Positions 34,140-45,842 of a stretch of DNA of 64,000 nt are shown here, piece by piece (positions within the stretch are counted from its first letter, which is position 1; the number at the start of each line of letters is the position of its first letter). This DNA comes from Undaria pinnatifida. Taxonomy: Eukaryota > Sar > Phaeophyceae > Laminariales > Alariaceae. Where the stretch lies: contig JABAKD010000030.1 in assembly GCA_012845835.1 (NCBI GenBank), forward strand, positions 13,735,076 through 13,799,075, in the 5' to 3' direction. The position numbers and the translations under genes were made by a program. The notes below the pieces were generated by a model, which searched no databases, had not been told where the DNA came from, and saw only the letters and a program-made list of their open reading frames with translations.

Positions 34140-35460
34140 ACCGATGTGTGTATGTGGGTTGTGTAATGTGTCGGCCTCCGCTAGTCTCGTTTCGTTCAGG
34201 CTTCCGAACCGTGGTCATCTGTTTTTTTTTTTTTCTCATTTGTGTTTGTACTTCACGATTCCTCCGCCGATACTCGGTGATTTTGCCCCAAGGCGCCCGA
34301 CCTTTGTGTTGTATCCTGACCGCCTCCGGTGCCGCTTTGCCCTGACGGCATCGCCGAGCTCTAGGACTGATCGGTTTTTCTCCGTACTTTGCCAAGTAGG
34401 GCCCCGGTAGCCTTGCAGACTCGCAAGACCACCGAAATCCCGGCCGTCCTTTCTTTTTTTTTCGTGTTTTCTTCGTGTTTGGGCACGGTAGCTTTTGCCG
34501 CCCCGCAAGGTCGCGAGATTCTCGGTAATTATTTTCCTGCCATGGTTGATGCCCTGGAACTGTGCTCAGGTTCCCGTGAACTTCCCAATCACGGCGGTAA
34601 TTATGTTCTCCCCTTTTATGTGTCTTTTCGTTTCCGTTTTTTTTTGGGTGTACACGTTGCGTTGCCATTCTACGCTATATGACGCGTCAGTCGGCCGCCT
34701 GTAGGCGTTGTTTTGGCTTGCTAACTCCGTCGCTCAGCGCCGCCGACTGTGTTGGACGAATTAGGTCGATCCATTCGCGTACCTCTTTTGGCTACCCTGA
34801 CTTTCTGTTCGTGTTGGTTGAGTTACCTTGCTACGTTTGCCGGTGTTGTTCCCAGCGCAAACAGGCCTCCCAAGGCGCCACGTTGTTCGCTCGACCAAGT
34901 GGTCCTAGCAGCCTCTTAGTTTTAGCGTACCTAGCCGCGTTCTTTTTGCCTTACGTGCTATTTTCCATTTTCCTCGGGCTTTGGCCACACGGCTACGCGT
35001 AATGCCTCTCGGTCATATATACTTTTGAATTTGGGTGTCGTTCCCTTTGCGAGCTTTCGAGTAACCGACCCTGTACGGCGAACGGATCCCCGTTCGCCCC
35101 TCCCTGGGTCGCACATAGATCGCTTCGGTAGTATGTTTCTGTCTTTCCCTCTGTCTTCGCTTCGATTTCTGACTTTCTTAGCTACCTTCGCTCAGTCTTC
35201 AGGTTTCCTTTTTCGTTTCCAGCTTTGCCTGCTCTACTTAGGTTGCCCCATTCTGGGTGTTCTGTCTTCCTCTATCTTGTTATGGCCTTTCTTTCAGCGA
35301 TCTGCTATATTAGTGAATGGCCCTATCTTTGGCGTTTAGGCCTCATTACGAGGTGTGGGGGAATCTATAGCCTCATGTCTTTGTTTCGAATAGCCGCATC
35401 TTCGACCCCCTTTCCCGGTCTTTTAGGATGAACTTTGTCGTCATCCTTCGACCGTCTTGA
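34140..35460 (+). other. T-rich, compositionally distinct block without genes
   Basis: The plus strand is strongly pyrimidine-biased (TTTTTTCTCATTTG, CTTTCCCTCTGTCTTCGC) over about 1.3 kb, unlike its neighbours. It gives several open frames by composition only. It could be an LTR or decayed mobile element; no paired copy was found in the window. Confidence 0.35.
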
Positions 35461-36383
35461 GGTCTGCATATACGATTATTCAGGGTGGGCTAACGTAATA
35501 GAGTGTCAGTATAGCTTGCAATAGATTCGGCAAGATAGCCCGCAGAGTCATGGTCTATTGGCCACAAGAAGATGCTCTTAAACGGAATATTCTTCGTGGA
35601 GAACATAACCCGTAGAATCTAGCTATCTTATACCACAAGAGCGTTTTCGGTAGTGGAACGTTCCTCCTCTGGACAAGATAGACAGAAGTAAGCGCGTTAA
35701 GCGCTCATGGGAATATAGAACATCTATTAATAGGAGAACGTTCCTTGTACGTTCCATGGGTAAAGGTCCAGAAGAGAGCACAGCAGCAATGCTGGGGGGA
35801 AGCGAACTCAACCCCCATGCTATCAATCCTCCTTTCCTGTCTCCTCGAGCTTCTCACAGCTCAACGCCAATAATAAGAAATCTACAAAGAAGAACCGGTG
35901 CTGTCTACAAGCGAAGCTGATAGCCCTGCGTCCCTTCCCTCACACCTTCCGGCACCACGACTCTTCCACAGCAGTAGTTGCGGTTTCCGTGTCGCAAACA
36001 CTGATCAAGCTTCGAAACAGCCACGGATCGAGCACCCTAGGGGAAAGTACTATTAATAACATGATCGAACCTTGATCTTTGATCCCAGCCCACCAACTCG
36101 TCAGGAAGCAACCGAACCCATCAAAAACACCTGCCTGGCTGCCTATGAGTAGTTGTCGGAAGAGCCAACAAGCGCACGTTCCAGTAGTAGCCCACCTCCA
36201 ACGAAATGGTTGATATTACAGCGGTGCACACACATTCCTCATGATAGCTCATTCCGATAACTTATCCTAGGGGTCGGGGATAGGGTCAGCGTTAGTCATA
36301 TCATATGCACGGCTAAACAAGCCGGCCGCTCGATTAAAGCCTGCCCGAGAGACACGCGATCACGCGGCGGCCTACATGCTCAC

Positions 36384-36573
36384 CAAGAAGGAATCATCGT
36401 CATGTACGTTTTCCACGAGACCCAAGATCTTGCGGTGGGAGTTCTGCATGGAGGCGTACATCGCGCGGTTCAGGAGCCCCCGCACGCGATTATCGGGAGC
36501 CTCCCGCCAAGGGAACGCTGAAGGAAGCCCCTGCTCGTCGGCCGCAGCTCCTGCCAACCCCGAGCTCCATTCC
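36384..36573 (-). CDS. Possible internal exon, unrecognised
   Basis: Bounded by an acceptor (TCGCCAG) and a consensus donor (TTCTTG/GTGAGC), 63 codons ending in phase 0. It encodes EWSSGLAGAAADEQGLP and NRVRGLLNRAMYASMQNSHR, then LVENVHDDDSFL. Composition looks coding. It may belong to the gene represented by 32785-31652, about 3.6 kb downstream on the same strand, but the linking exon is not identified. Confidence 0.32.
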
Positions 36574-37983
36574 CTGGCGATAGCGCGGGCTATTAATCGT
36601 GTCCGTAGAGGACCCGATAATCTTACGAGTATTGTTGCAGCTCGCATGCTTCCGTTGGATCTGTCGATGCACGTGGTTGGTTGAGAAGGTGGACAATGGG
36701 AGGCACATGCATGTATCCCCTGCAACCAACGCTGCATTACAAGAGTTGATCGCTGCTGGGGCAAGGGGTGGGAGGGCTGCGAGTGCTGTCATTACGTCTG
36801 CATTCGTTGTTTGTTGTTTGGTGCGCCTTGAGGGGAGGCCAGTCGTATTATATGATACGAGAGCCAGTGGTTTTTAAATCCACTACTATGGAGTAATACG
36901 CTGTGAGTAATAATGCGCCACAAGACAGACCGAACGTCCTTTTCCATATGATTCCATTCTAAATCAATGCAGTATCAGGCGATCACGGCAACCCCAAGAC
37001 CTACCAAGCACGGGACCACCACAATGGTGCAACAACTATGCACAGCTCCCCTCGCCCACGGCTGGTTGAAGCTCGCAAAGGATCCACGACATGAGATTAC
37101 GGCAGCAACGTAGACAGTAGTAGAACAAGTCGAGATCAAAGTCCAAACGACAAAAAAGGGCCAAAACCTTGCGGAAGTTTGTGATGCTTTGACTTCTGTG
37201 AACGAAAGTAGATTTTGCAGCAATCAGCAAGCTCACCGGATAGACTCTCTTTTGCACTAGGCACCTAGCCGCCGTTGCCGGAGGCCTTCCTAGTCATAGC
37301 CTTTTAGGTTGCTAAAAGCAGGTTCCGCTTGAATTTTTCGAGGGGTTTCCACATGTCTTCGGTGGCTTTATCATAGGCTTCCGAAAGTGAACCAACTGGC
37401 CCGAACCAACTACCAACTACGTGCGCATCACCATAGCCAGCACATTTGTGCGCTGCTATCGCAACCAGTGGCCATGCCTGAGCAGCCTTCTTTCTTCGCG
37501 AGCCTCGCGGTGAGTTGAATAATAGACTGCCACCAGTTGCACGAAAGTAGACCACCAGCACCCAGCAATTCCGAAGCCTATAAATTGACGAACTGAGTAA
37601 ACTGTGATAGAAAACGTTGCACTCTGCTGTTTCGTATCGGATCACGACTGCTCTCGCCGAACATGCCGACGGGGCACAGCAGGCATTTCTGTCGCGCTTC
37701 TGAGTTGTCTCCAATGGAGTTGCCAACACGTTGTCGTGGGAGTAGCTGCAACGGGTGACGTGCTCTCGAAATCGTTGCTTTTGGTTCCTGCAGTGTGTGC
37801 AAAGGTTTTGGTTGTGCGTATCGTGTTCATGGTGATGAAGTCTGATGCTGCTGCTGTTGTGGTCGTGGCAAGATTCAAGATTTGATGGCACCTGCAGGTA
37901 CATATTTCATCTGTCATACATGAGCTGGTTGTTTGCGGTGGTACAGCAGCAGTACTAACAGTAGTGGTCCACATTCGAACCTT
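36574..37983. other. No confident gene
   Basis: A minus-strand frame ending at 37304 carries a protein-like C-terminal stretch (SLSEAYDKATEDMWKPLEKF). It lacks a recognised family and clear partner exons. The rest is noncoding-looking. Confidence 0.3.
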
Positions 37984-38200
37984 GCCCCAGCCCAGTCGAA
38001 CGCCCATCGCCACAACGTGCACACTGCCTTGCCCAAGGGCACACTTTAGATTCAAATGGTATAGAACTACTCTGAAGTACCAATTCGATGCGACTGGCCG
38101 GTAATGCTTCCCGTGCCTGCTGGAGGGCCTGTCGTATGTTTTTTTTTTTTGTTGCATGCTGGCGGCTGGCGGCTGGCAGGCCTGCTGTTGGGCCTTTCGT
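37984..38200 (+). repeat. Dispersed repeat family, copy 1 of 3
   Basis: Shares AAGTACCAATTCGATG, CTGGCCGGTAATGCTTCC and GTGCCTGCTGG with 43070-43190, and more weakly with 45050-45150. Copies carry a CTTGCGTCACCC / CCGAAGG...GAACCTT module and end in repeats of CTGGCGGGCCTTTC. Confidence 0.55.
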
Positions 38201-38391
38201 TTCTTTTTTGGCTACCAGGTCTGCAAATCGGGTGTTTGCGTAGATCAAATTTTGGTTTGGTCTTGCGAACCAGGCTATTCACCATGTTCATAACCGAATC
38301 CGATATGAAAACGTTTGCGAAGACACACAACACGATTTTCGTTTTTTATGAAGACAAAAAATTCTACGAATTTTTTCCCAACACCTCTTAG

Positions 38392-38919
38392 CCCGTCCTT
38401 CGCGACGTACACCCGAACTCAGTCGGGCGCGCCGACGCAGCCCTTCAAATGGAACGGGGGCCTGCATTCCAGCGGGAGCTCGTACCCTCTGTGCGGGCTG
38501 GTGCTGCTGCGCCTCCGATTTTTCAGGGAGCAGCTGTACCCGGAGTGCAGGGCATGGGTATGCTGCTGTCGAGGCAGTTGAACAGCGCAGCGTACGCAGC
38601 GATCGCGGGTGGGATGCAACAGCATCAACAGCAGCAGGAGCAGCTCCAGCAGCAGCTTCACCAGCAGCACCAACACGAACAGCAGCAGCAGCATCAGCAG
38701 CAACAGCAGCAGCAACAGCAGCAGCAACCACGGCAGACAACAACGCACCAGCAGCAACAGCAGCAGCAGCAACCACGGCAGACAACAACGCACCAACCTC
38801 TTCCGCCTCCCATCCAAGACTCTACGAGCGCTCTTCCGCGTCTCGGGCCGGGGCGTTGCTCAGCGTCTGCGCTGCTACGCAACAACACACGCAGCTGCAA
38901 CACACGAGGCAAATCGTGA
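38392..38919 (+). CDS. Possible polyglutamine-rich exon
   Basis: After a good acceptor (TTTTTTCCCAACACCTCTTAG) an open frame runs through PNSVGRADAALQ, VPSVRAGAAAPPIFQGAAVP and LNSAAYAAIAGGMQQ into long Gln runs. Two copies of a PRQTTTHQQQ unit follow. Brown-algal transcription regulators often carry such Gln tracts, but no DNA-binding domain is seen and no donor is obvious. It may be a genuine exon or a CAG-repeat artefact. Confidence 0.28.
   Translation, partial: PVLRDVHPNSVGRADAALQMERGPAFQRELVPSVRAGAAAPPIFQGAAVPGVQGMGMLLSRQLNSAAYAAIAGGMQQHQQQQEQLQQQLHQQHQHEQQQQHQQQQQQQQQQQPRQTTTHQQQQQQQQPRQTTTHQPLPPPIQDSTSALPRLGPGRCSASALLRNNTRSCNTRGKS
38620..38800 (+). repeat. (CAG)n-rich imperfect microsatellite
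   Basis: Dense CAG/CAA triplets with an internal duplication of a CCACGGCAGACAACAACGCA unit at about 38728 and 38772. Confidence 0.85.
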
Positions 38920-39349
38920 TGCGATGGTGATTTCTTGCCAACTTCACGCCGCATATGCAGTGATTTGATTCGCCCGGGGTAATCCGGGTGCTCTTGGCCA
39001 ACGATATTTTCTTCTTCTCGAAACCCAAAAGACCCAAACCCAATCCGAAAATAATCTGGTCTTAAGGGCGTTTTCGGACGATTTTAGGGCGTTTGGGAAC
39101 TTTATGTTGGGAAGTTGATTATTTTTTGGGACCGGGAGAATAGAAAATGACCAAACCAAACCATAATCTGATCTTCGCATACACCATAATGTTTTATCTG
39201 TTGCCGTTCGTTTTGTTCCCAGCAACCGCTGCTGCTCACAACGTCAGCAGAACACGTCTTTTACCAGATTTCGTCGTACTTGGTGCTGATTTTTCGCCGC
39301 TATACCACACCGCCGCCGCAGTCGCAGCCGCAGCCGCTGCTGCTGTTAA

Positions 39350-40200
39350 CAGTTGGTGTCTAATGCGTACCAGGTATGTTTCTAAATTTTCTTTTTCGGC
39401 TGTCTGTGGTGATGACGCCGCCTAGCCAGTGCCAGTATGTGCGCTCCTCCTGCCGGATGGGCGCCGCTGTAGACACTACTACTGCCCCTGTGCCGCAATT
39501 CCTTGCTGGGGGGCTATCGCCCGCCTCTGCCTCCGCCGCCGCCGCTGCTGCTGCTGTGTTGCTGCTGCTTGTACTGCTCTCACTCTTTTCTGCGCATGTT
39601 CCTAGAGCGTGCTCTGTTTGTTGTGCTGATCAATGCGGTGCGTGGATTCTTCACAAAGTCTCATGTTTCCTATACTGAGCCCTATAGGTTTCTTCACGTG
39701 CCTTGGCCGCGTAGATAGCCAGATGTGTCTCTGTGGATTTATACAGTTTTTAGTATTTTGACCGTTTTTTTGTGTGTGTTAATCGTGTTTTTGTTGTGTA
39801 GTGTAGCTGCTGTACTGCTGCTGCCGCCGCTGTTGGTGTCTCCTGCGTACGTTTCTAAACATCAAAAATCGGTTGTCTGTGGTCTTGAGCTCGCCGAGCC
39901 AGTATGTGTGCCCCTCCTACCAGATGGCTGCTGCTGTTGACACTACTGCTGCTGTGCCACAATTCCTCGATGGGCCATCGGCCGCCTCTGCCCCCACCGC
40001 CGCCGCTGCTGCTGTGTGTTGTTGTTGCTGGTGCTGCTTTCACTCTCTCCTGCACATGTTCCTAAAGTGTGCTTTGTTTGTTGCGCTCAGCTATGCCGTA
40101 CGAGGATAGGATTATTGTTTTACACGAAATTTCATGTTTTCCATTCTGATTACTATCTATGGGTTTCTTTACATGGCGTGCAGATGTTGTTGTTGTGTTA
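39350..40200 (+). repeat. Tandem duplication of about 480 bases with GCC/GCT triplet core
   Basis: Matching landmarks recur in order in both units: TTGGTGTCT, GCGTAC, GTTTCTAAA, GGCTGTCTGTGG or GGTTGTCTGTGG, CCAGTATGTG, GACACTACT, CCGCAATTCCT or CCACAATTCCT, GCATGTTCCTA and TTTCATGTTT. The units start near 39350 and 39830 and are diverged and noncoding. Confidence 0.75.
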
Positions 40201-41607
40201 CGGTTCCGTGACAATTTTTAGAGTTACAATGACAGAGGCGTTTTCGTGATAGTAAGGGCCGCGCTATTTGCGCCCCCTCCTTAAGTCGGGTGTGGCTGCC
40301 CCACCCGGACAGAATCAATTCCTTGGGTTCACGTTCATAAACCCTGCGAATAAGCAATCAAGTTACCATCTACAAACTACTTTCTTGGGAGGCTTCATAC
40401 TTTGAGCACCTGCACAGGGGACTTGCTCTCTCTCCCCGAGGAACCTACAAGCGCCCTCTGAACTCGGTCGTATCGGTCCTTCGGAGGTCAGTCATCATGA
40501 ATATCTGAGGGGTGCTACAGACATAGCCCACGTGGGGACCCTGCGATGCTAGTAGTCTAGATATGCTCGTCTGTCTCGCCTTGATAGATATCCTCGTCTG
40601 TCTCGCCTTGACTCTAAACCTCGCTGCACTAGGGCACGATTCGTGAGAGTTGTTCTCACATTCACTCGCATAATCAAGTCCGTGGTCACAGGACAGGCTC
40701 CAGTCACTCTGGAGCTGAGGAATGCCCCAGGCAAAAAACACATACAAAACCAAAGGTGGTACACGCATATATCAGCTGACGCAATTCATGCCTCCACCAG
40801 AAACATATAAAAGTGAAATCGGGAGTCAGCCTACGATGTGCCAGGTCCATACTGGTGCATACGTCTCACTACTCGCACCTGGAAAACCGAATATACCGCT
40901 TGCCGCCCAAGAAAGACTACCACGTATGTATTGCACGTAGTACCTATCACTACGCATACGCACGACAGACGCAAGTCAATTGGAAAAAAGAAAAAAAGAA
41001 AAGAAAAGGAGATAAATGAAATAAAAGAAACGACAAGGAGGCGAAAAAACGAAAAAGGAAAGGAAAGAAGGGAAAACACAAGAAAACGCCGAGAAAACAC
41101 AATACACAAAGAGGAATCAAGGGAAGGAAAAATAGGTGTCTTTGGATGCTCCTGCAACATTTTACCATGTACCCGGGAGTGTTTTATCCGGATGTTTTGT
41201 GTTGTTTGTCGTCTTTCGTGCACAGCATATCTCGCAAACAAAGCCAAACGGATGCAGGAAGTAATCTAGCCGTTTCAAGTCCAACGGAAGAATTTTGCCG
41301 ACATTTTTTTTAATCCCCAATACTCGAGAGTACTCCTTGCTAAAGCGTTTCGGTTATTTTTGTCACACACATACGTACCAGGTGCACGATAGATATCACT
41401 CTGGCTGCTTCCGAATTCGCGCCACCGCCGCCGCCACCGCCGCCGCCGCTCCTCCTGCCGTCTGTTGTTGTGCTGCTATTATTGTTGTTGAGAGCGGCGT
41501 TCTTCATATGTATATTTCGAGAGTTTTGGTTTGTTATCTGTCTGCTGTCTGTGTTTTCGCACGCACACGCGATGCTTCGGCCTCCATCGTCTATACCGCC
41601 ATTCATT
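40201..41607. other. No gene seen
   Basis: Unique-looking sequence with an A/G-rich stretch at 40980-41130 and a GCC-triplet patch near 41420. No supported gene. Confidence 0.45.
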
Positions 41608-41899
41608 ACAGTAGGGGGCCTTTTATAGTGCCGGGTAGTGTCCTGAGAAAAAACCGGCACTATACCGGGCACCGGTACTATCCAGAATAATCCCTTGAGG
41701 CTTCGAACATCCCTCAATAGTGCCGGTGCGGCACTATTGAGGAACTATTTGATTTCATGGTGCGGCGCTCACGCTTTGAGTATGCATTTAATAGTGGACG
41801 AAGCTAAACCTCCGTCCTCGTTGCCCTTCTTCGATGTTGCAAGATAAATAAAAGACAAAACAGAAAAAGAAACACGGCAGGAAGCGCACCGCAAAAAAA

Positions 41900-42280
41900 C
41901 AAACAATCATGTACTGTACCCCCGCCCTCACTACGTCGCGACAAACACTCTCTCATGTCTGCCTGGCGCACCCGCTTCGATGTTACAAGCAAAAAAAACA
42001 AAAAAACGAACAAACCAAGACAAGCACAACAGGAAGCGCACCGCAAGAGAAACAGGCATGTACTGTACCCCTCGCCCTCACTACGTCGCAACAAACTCTC
42101 TCATGTCTGCCTGGCGCACCAGCTTCGATGTTGCAAGAGAAAAAACAAAAAACAAAAAAACCCAAGACAAGCACGACAGGAAGCGCATCGCAAAAAAACA
42201 ACAACCATGTACTGCACCCCCCGCCCTCACTACGTCGCGACAAACTCTCTCATGTCTGCCTGGCGCACCCGCTTAGCGGA
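41900..42280 (+). repeat. 148-base tandem repeat inside the TIR element
   Basis: CATGTACTG(T/C)ACC starts at 41909, 42057 and 42206. Each unit also has CCCTCACTACGTCGC, CTCTCATGTCTGCCTGGCGC, an A-rich spacer and GGAAGCGCA. On the minus strand the units repeat the C-terminal codons of the ORF at 42230-42790. Confidence 0.85.
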
Positions 42281-42790
42281 ATGCGCTGCGATCATCGCCA
42301 TCTTTGCTTTCGTTAGGTAGAACGCCGCGTTTCGGTTGCCACTCTCCTCTGCTGCCGCCACCAGGACGCCGAAGTGAGACGACAGCTCATCATATGCCGG
42401 TGGAGCACAGCGCTCGCGCCCCGTGTTCTCGTCGCCACCGCCCTCCTCCTCTTCCTCCTTCTCTTCGCCGCCGGTAGACACGTGCGTTCCAGCCAGCAGT
42501 GCCGCCATGTCGTCCACTGTGTCCAGTCGAAGAGCTTCTACCACCTCATCGTCGTCCTCGATGGTAGCCCACCCGTGAAAGGCGTTCACCGCTTCCTCCG
42601 CGACCGGCTTTCCGGGTTCGATGTCGAGTTCTGCCAACAGCTCGCTGATCTCGTCGTCTACGATGCGGGATCCCTGCTGCTGCGCGTCGCGCACGCTCGT
42701 GCTCAACTTGTTGACAGTCTCCTTGAGAGCCTTCAAATCAGGCTCGGCGACGTGGAACCGGGTCTTTCCGTGTTGCTTGGTGTGTGTAGG
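42230..42790 (-). CDS. ORF within the TIR element, possible transposase C-terminal fragment
   Basis: The frame opens at about 42790 and has its first ATG at 42736. It encodes an acidic, helical protein: DLKALKETVNKLSTSV, DDEISELLAELDIEPG, NAFHGWATIEDDDEVVEAL, a Glu/Gly run, then FGVLVAAAEESGNRNAAFYL and SAKRVRQADMREF. Its placement inside TIRs, together with an acidic tail of the type that follows DDE domains in pogo/jerky transposases, suggests the remaining 3' part of a transposase gene. No DDE motif or DNA-binding domain remains. It could also be captured host sequence. Confidence 0.4.
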   Translation of the reverse strand, partial: PTHTKQHGKTRFHVAEPDLKALKETVNKLSTSVRDAQQQGSRIVDDEISELLAELDIEPGKPVAEEAVNAFHGWATIEDDDEVVEALRLDTVDDMAALLAGTHVSTGGEEKEEEEEGGGDENTGRERCAPPAYDELSSHFGVLVAAAEESGNRNAAFYLTKAKMAMIAAHSAKRVRQADMREFVAT

Positions 42791-42962
42791 GAACCGGCAC
42801 TATTGCGGGGCGCCGTGGTGCCCAACCGACACTATAGCGGGGCCTCCCTCAATAGTGCCGGACCGGCACTATTGAGGGCCCTGTCTGTGTCCAGAGATTT
42901 TACCGGCACTATACCGGGCACCGGCACTATTCAACCGGCACTATAGAGGGCCCCCTACTGTA

Positions 42963-45419
42963 CTTATAATCCGAAACCATTCCCCACGCCGATGAACACT
43001 ATATTTTGCACTTTTTGTTCTACACTTTTCCCACTGAATCATATGATCAAAACATGAAAAACATCTGCCTTGCGTCACCCCGACTCCGAAGGAGAACCTT
43101 GTAGAACTAAGTACCAAGTCGATGGGGCTGGCCGGTAAGGCTTCCGTGCCTGCTGGCGGGCCTTTCATGCGTTTTTGTTGCGTGCTGGCGGGCCTTTCAC
43201 ATTTTCCCTGCTGGTCCGTAAGACTTCCGTTCCTGCTGGCGGGCTTTTCACAAATATGCTACGTCACAGCTGACGTTTCGTTGCTGGCTCTGTCACAGAT
43301 GTCCTTCTGTAGTACAAGAGCTATTAATAGCTCATCAATGGTTTAGATAGAGGTGGGCAAGGTGCATCTTACTCTTTTTTTCCAAGTATACGTCACAGGT
43401 CACAGACCTATCGACCTTCACCTTTTGCATGCCATATGACCACTCGCAACTCTTGCTCTAACTTCTGCGGCAGCCTGCAGAGAGAGCAGAGTGCAGCATG
43501 AAGAAAAGTACTACGGTAGTACTCCCGGCCCCTCGCGCGGCACCACTTGAAGGCCCCTGCGGCGAGCTCTGCCCCCCATGGTCGGTCAATATGCCTTTCT
43601 GGGTGTAGTTATCCCGGAATCCGGTTCGATTTGCGTTTGTTGGTTGAGCTCGCTGGTGCCAGATGCCTCGCAGCAGCCGGCAGCCCGGTAGTGCACTACT
43701 GACAGGTAGAATTGTGGCGTCGGGCAAAACCTAACCTCGGCCGACTTTAACGGTACTCGTCGGGGCGAAGCTCCTCCGAGGATCAAATACATGTGCCCTT
43801 GTCTCGCTCTGCTGCTTTGGCGCTGTTTTCTACCAGGTACGCACGATTCACATTATGTTGTGTATGTACGAATGAGGAAGTAATCTTCCACCTCTCGTGT
43901 CGTTCTGGGACTTGGTCTGCTTGATTTATGGGATGTCTTTTTTGCTACATAGTCGTTCACTGGAGGAGTTTCTATGAGTGGGGAGCATGGGAGAGAGGGA
44001 ACTGGCTGTGATGATGGCACTAGCGCTCTGACTGGGCACCTGAGGGGAAGGCGCTCAAGTGCTGGCTGCGGAGGTCGCCGTTGCTGCAACAACGTGTTGC
44101 GCGAAATCACATCGTTTGTTGTTCCGGTGTGCTTTCCACAAGAAACGCTGCTTTAAAAAAGGCTGCTGCTGCAGTTTGTCCAACATAGTACACCGGCCGC
44201 GGGAGGGTTTCCGGTAGCCTGCTGTGATATTGTGCGGTGGTCGAGGTTCGCGCCTCTCGAGTTGTTGCGGCCGCGCGAGGTGTACTCTCGCTTACACGAT
44301 CATCTGGGTCACGCGACACAGCTGCAGCTTCGAGCATACCAAAACAGCGAATCGCACATCTCAAAACGTACCGGCAAATTATTGCGCATGGCCGGCTACC
44401 CATCAGTCGGTGTATTTTTCTAGTCGAGATTTGGAAATACTACCCATCAGTCGGTACGGTGTATTTTTTTAGTCAAGATCTGGAAATACTGCAATTTAAA
44501 AAATAATGGCGAACGCCGCCCGGAGGGACTCAAAAGTTTGGAACACATGTCCGACGGACATCACCGGTTAAATTTTACTACATTTTTCTCCAGGAGTACA
44601 CTATTTTGTTTTTTTGTCTCGCACACACCAGCAGTGAGCAGGATAATGCTGGAGCTGCAGACTGCTTTTATGTATTTTTCGCTCAAAATTTCCAGAAAGT
44701 AAACTTCATGCTCTTGATGTGCCTGGGGGTAGATTTTTTTTTTGTGGTCACTTTAGAAGTAGAAGTAAATAGGGGACTGTTGTACGCGCATCAAATGTGC
44801 TGAGCAGACCAACAAACAGTCTGAAGCTACACCCGAATACTTGTACGCCGGGTACATAAAAGTCGCAGCTACTGTAGCTTCGGTAAACTTAGTAGTACCA
44901 GGTAGACTACAACAGCATCAACATAATTTATCTGGGCCGTCCCTACCCAGCGGGACCTTCATTTCCGATATACCCGGATCGATTTCATTGCAGTATAGGT
45001 GCATGCTTTTTTACCGTGAGGATGCGGGCGAACGCGCGCGGGTGCAAAATGCAAAAACATCAGCCCCTTGCGTCACCCTTCCTCCGAAGGGGAACCTTAC
45101 CTTGTACCACAGGTACCAGGTATACTGGTAGCTGGCACCAATGCCGCCTGCTGGCGTTTTTTCTCGATCCTCGCGGACGCTCGCCCGTTCGTTCGCTCCT
45201 GCTGAATTTTCGTGATCGTTGCCGGTACTGTGTACCAGTGTGCCGCCGTTCTGCTGTCTGGCATATACGACCTTGATTGCATACACGTGTGCGCTCAGAG
45301 TACCCGTGTAGCAGTAGTTAAGGGGCGAAGCGGACTACGTCGTGCCCGAGCTGAACGGAGTGAAGGTGAAGGCATTGGATACCAGGTACTAGTATTGGGA
45401 ACAAACACTATGTACGGGG
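42963..45419. other. No gene; dispersed and local repeats
   Basis: Holds repeat-family copies at 43070-43260 and 45050-45150 (see 37984-38200). A tandem pair of about 47-base units (CTACCCATCAGTCGGT...GGAAATACT) lies at 44396-44492. No supported gene; the missing first exon of the carrier gene could lie here. Confidence 0.45.
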
Positions 45420-45599
45420 GTGAATTTGGTTGGCGCGCATTGCGGGGCCATGTCCTTCAATTCCGTGGAGATCCCTCTGACAACGACAAAGCCGCATAAT
45501 AACATGAGTACCAGCATCACCACCACAGCGCTAACAACAACAATAACAGCAAAAAGCAACAACAACAACAACAACAACAACAACAGCAACAACAACAGC

Positions 45600-45653
<54 letters not shown>

Positions 45654-45842
45654 AACAGCAAAAAGCAACAACAACAACAACAACAACAACATCAACAACG
45701 CCGACGCACACCCTCAGGCGGCGAGGGTTCCATGCTCTCCTACTCGCCAAGTACGAAGTATGTGGTGTGCAACAGGCGGTCAAGCCAGCGGAACACGCTC
45801 CCCTACGCTATCGGGGGCGGAATCCCCCCTCCTCTCCCGTAG
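45420..45842 (+). other. (CAA)n tract within an open frame
   Basis: About 160 bases of CAA/AAC triplets (45548-45710) read as Asn then Gln. A short non-repetitive tail follows (GGEGSMLSYSPSTKYVV, YAIGGGIPPPLP) with a GTAGGT at its end that could act as a donor. Its phase does not match the first carrier exon seen, so it is not assigned to that gene. Confidence 0.4.

Larger units (their letters stand above)
41608..42962. mobile_element. DNA transposon with CAGT-type terminal inverted repeats (pogo/Tc1-like, probably non-autonomous)
   Basis: The left end TACAGTAGGGGGCC...TATAGTGCCGG (41608-41636) matches the inverted right end (42962-42934) over about 28 of 30 bases. The TA at each end fits a TA target duplication. 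Just inside both ends is a near-perfect hairpin built from CCTCAATAGTGCCGG and its inverse (about 41711-41742 and 42845-42878), with more AATAGTGCCGG boxes nearby, as for transposase-binding sites. The 1.36 kb length and lack of a DDE catalytic domain indicate a non-autonomous or internally deleted copy. Confidence 0.7.

Noticed and set aside
38288..38817. Minus-strand Ala/Leu-rich frames opposite the CAG tract
   Set aside because: Poly-Ala and poly-Leu arise from reading the CTG complement of the CAG repeat; no other support.
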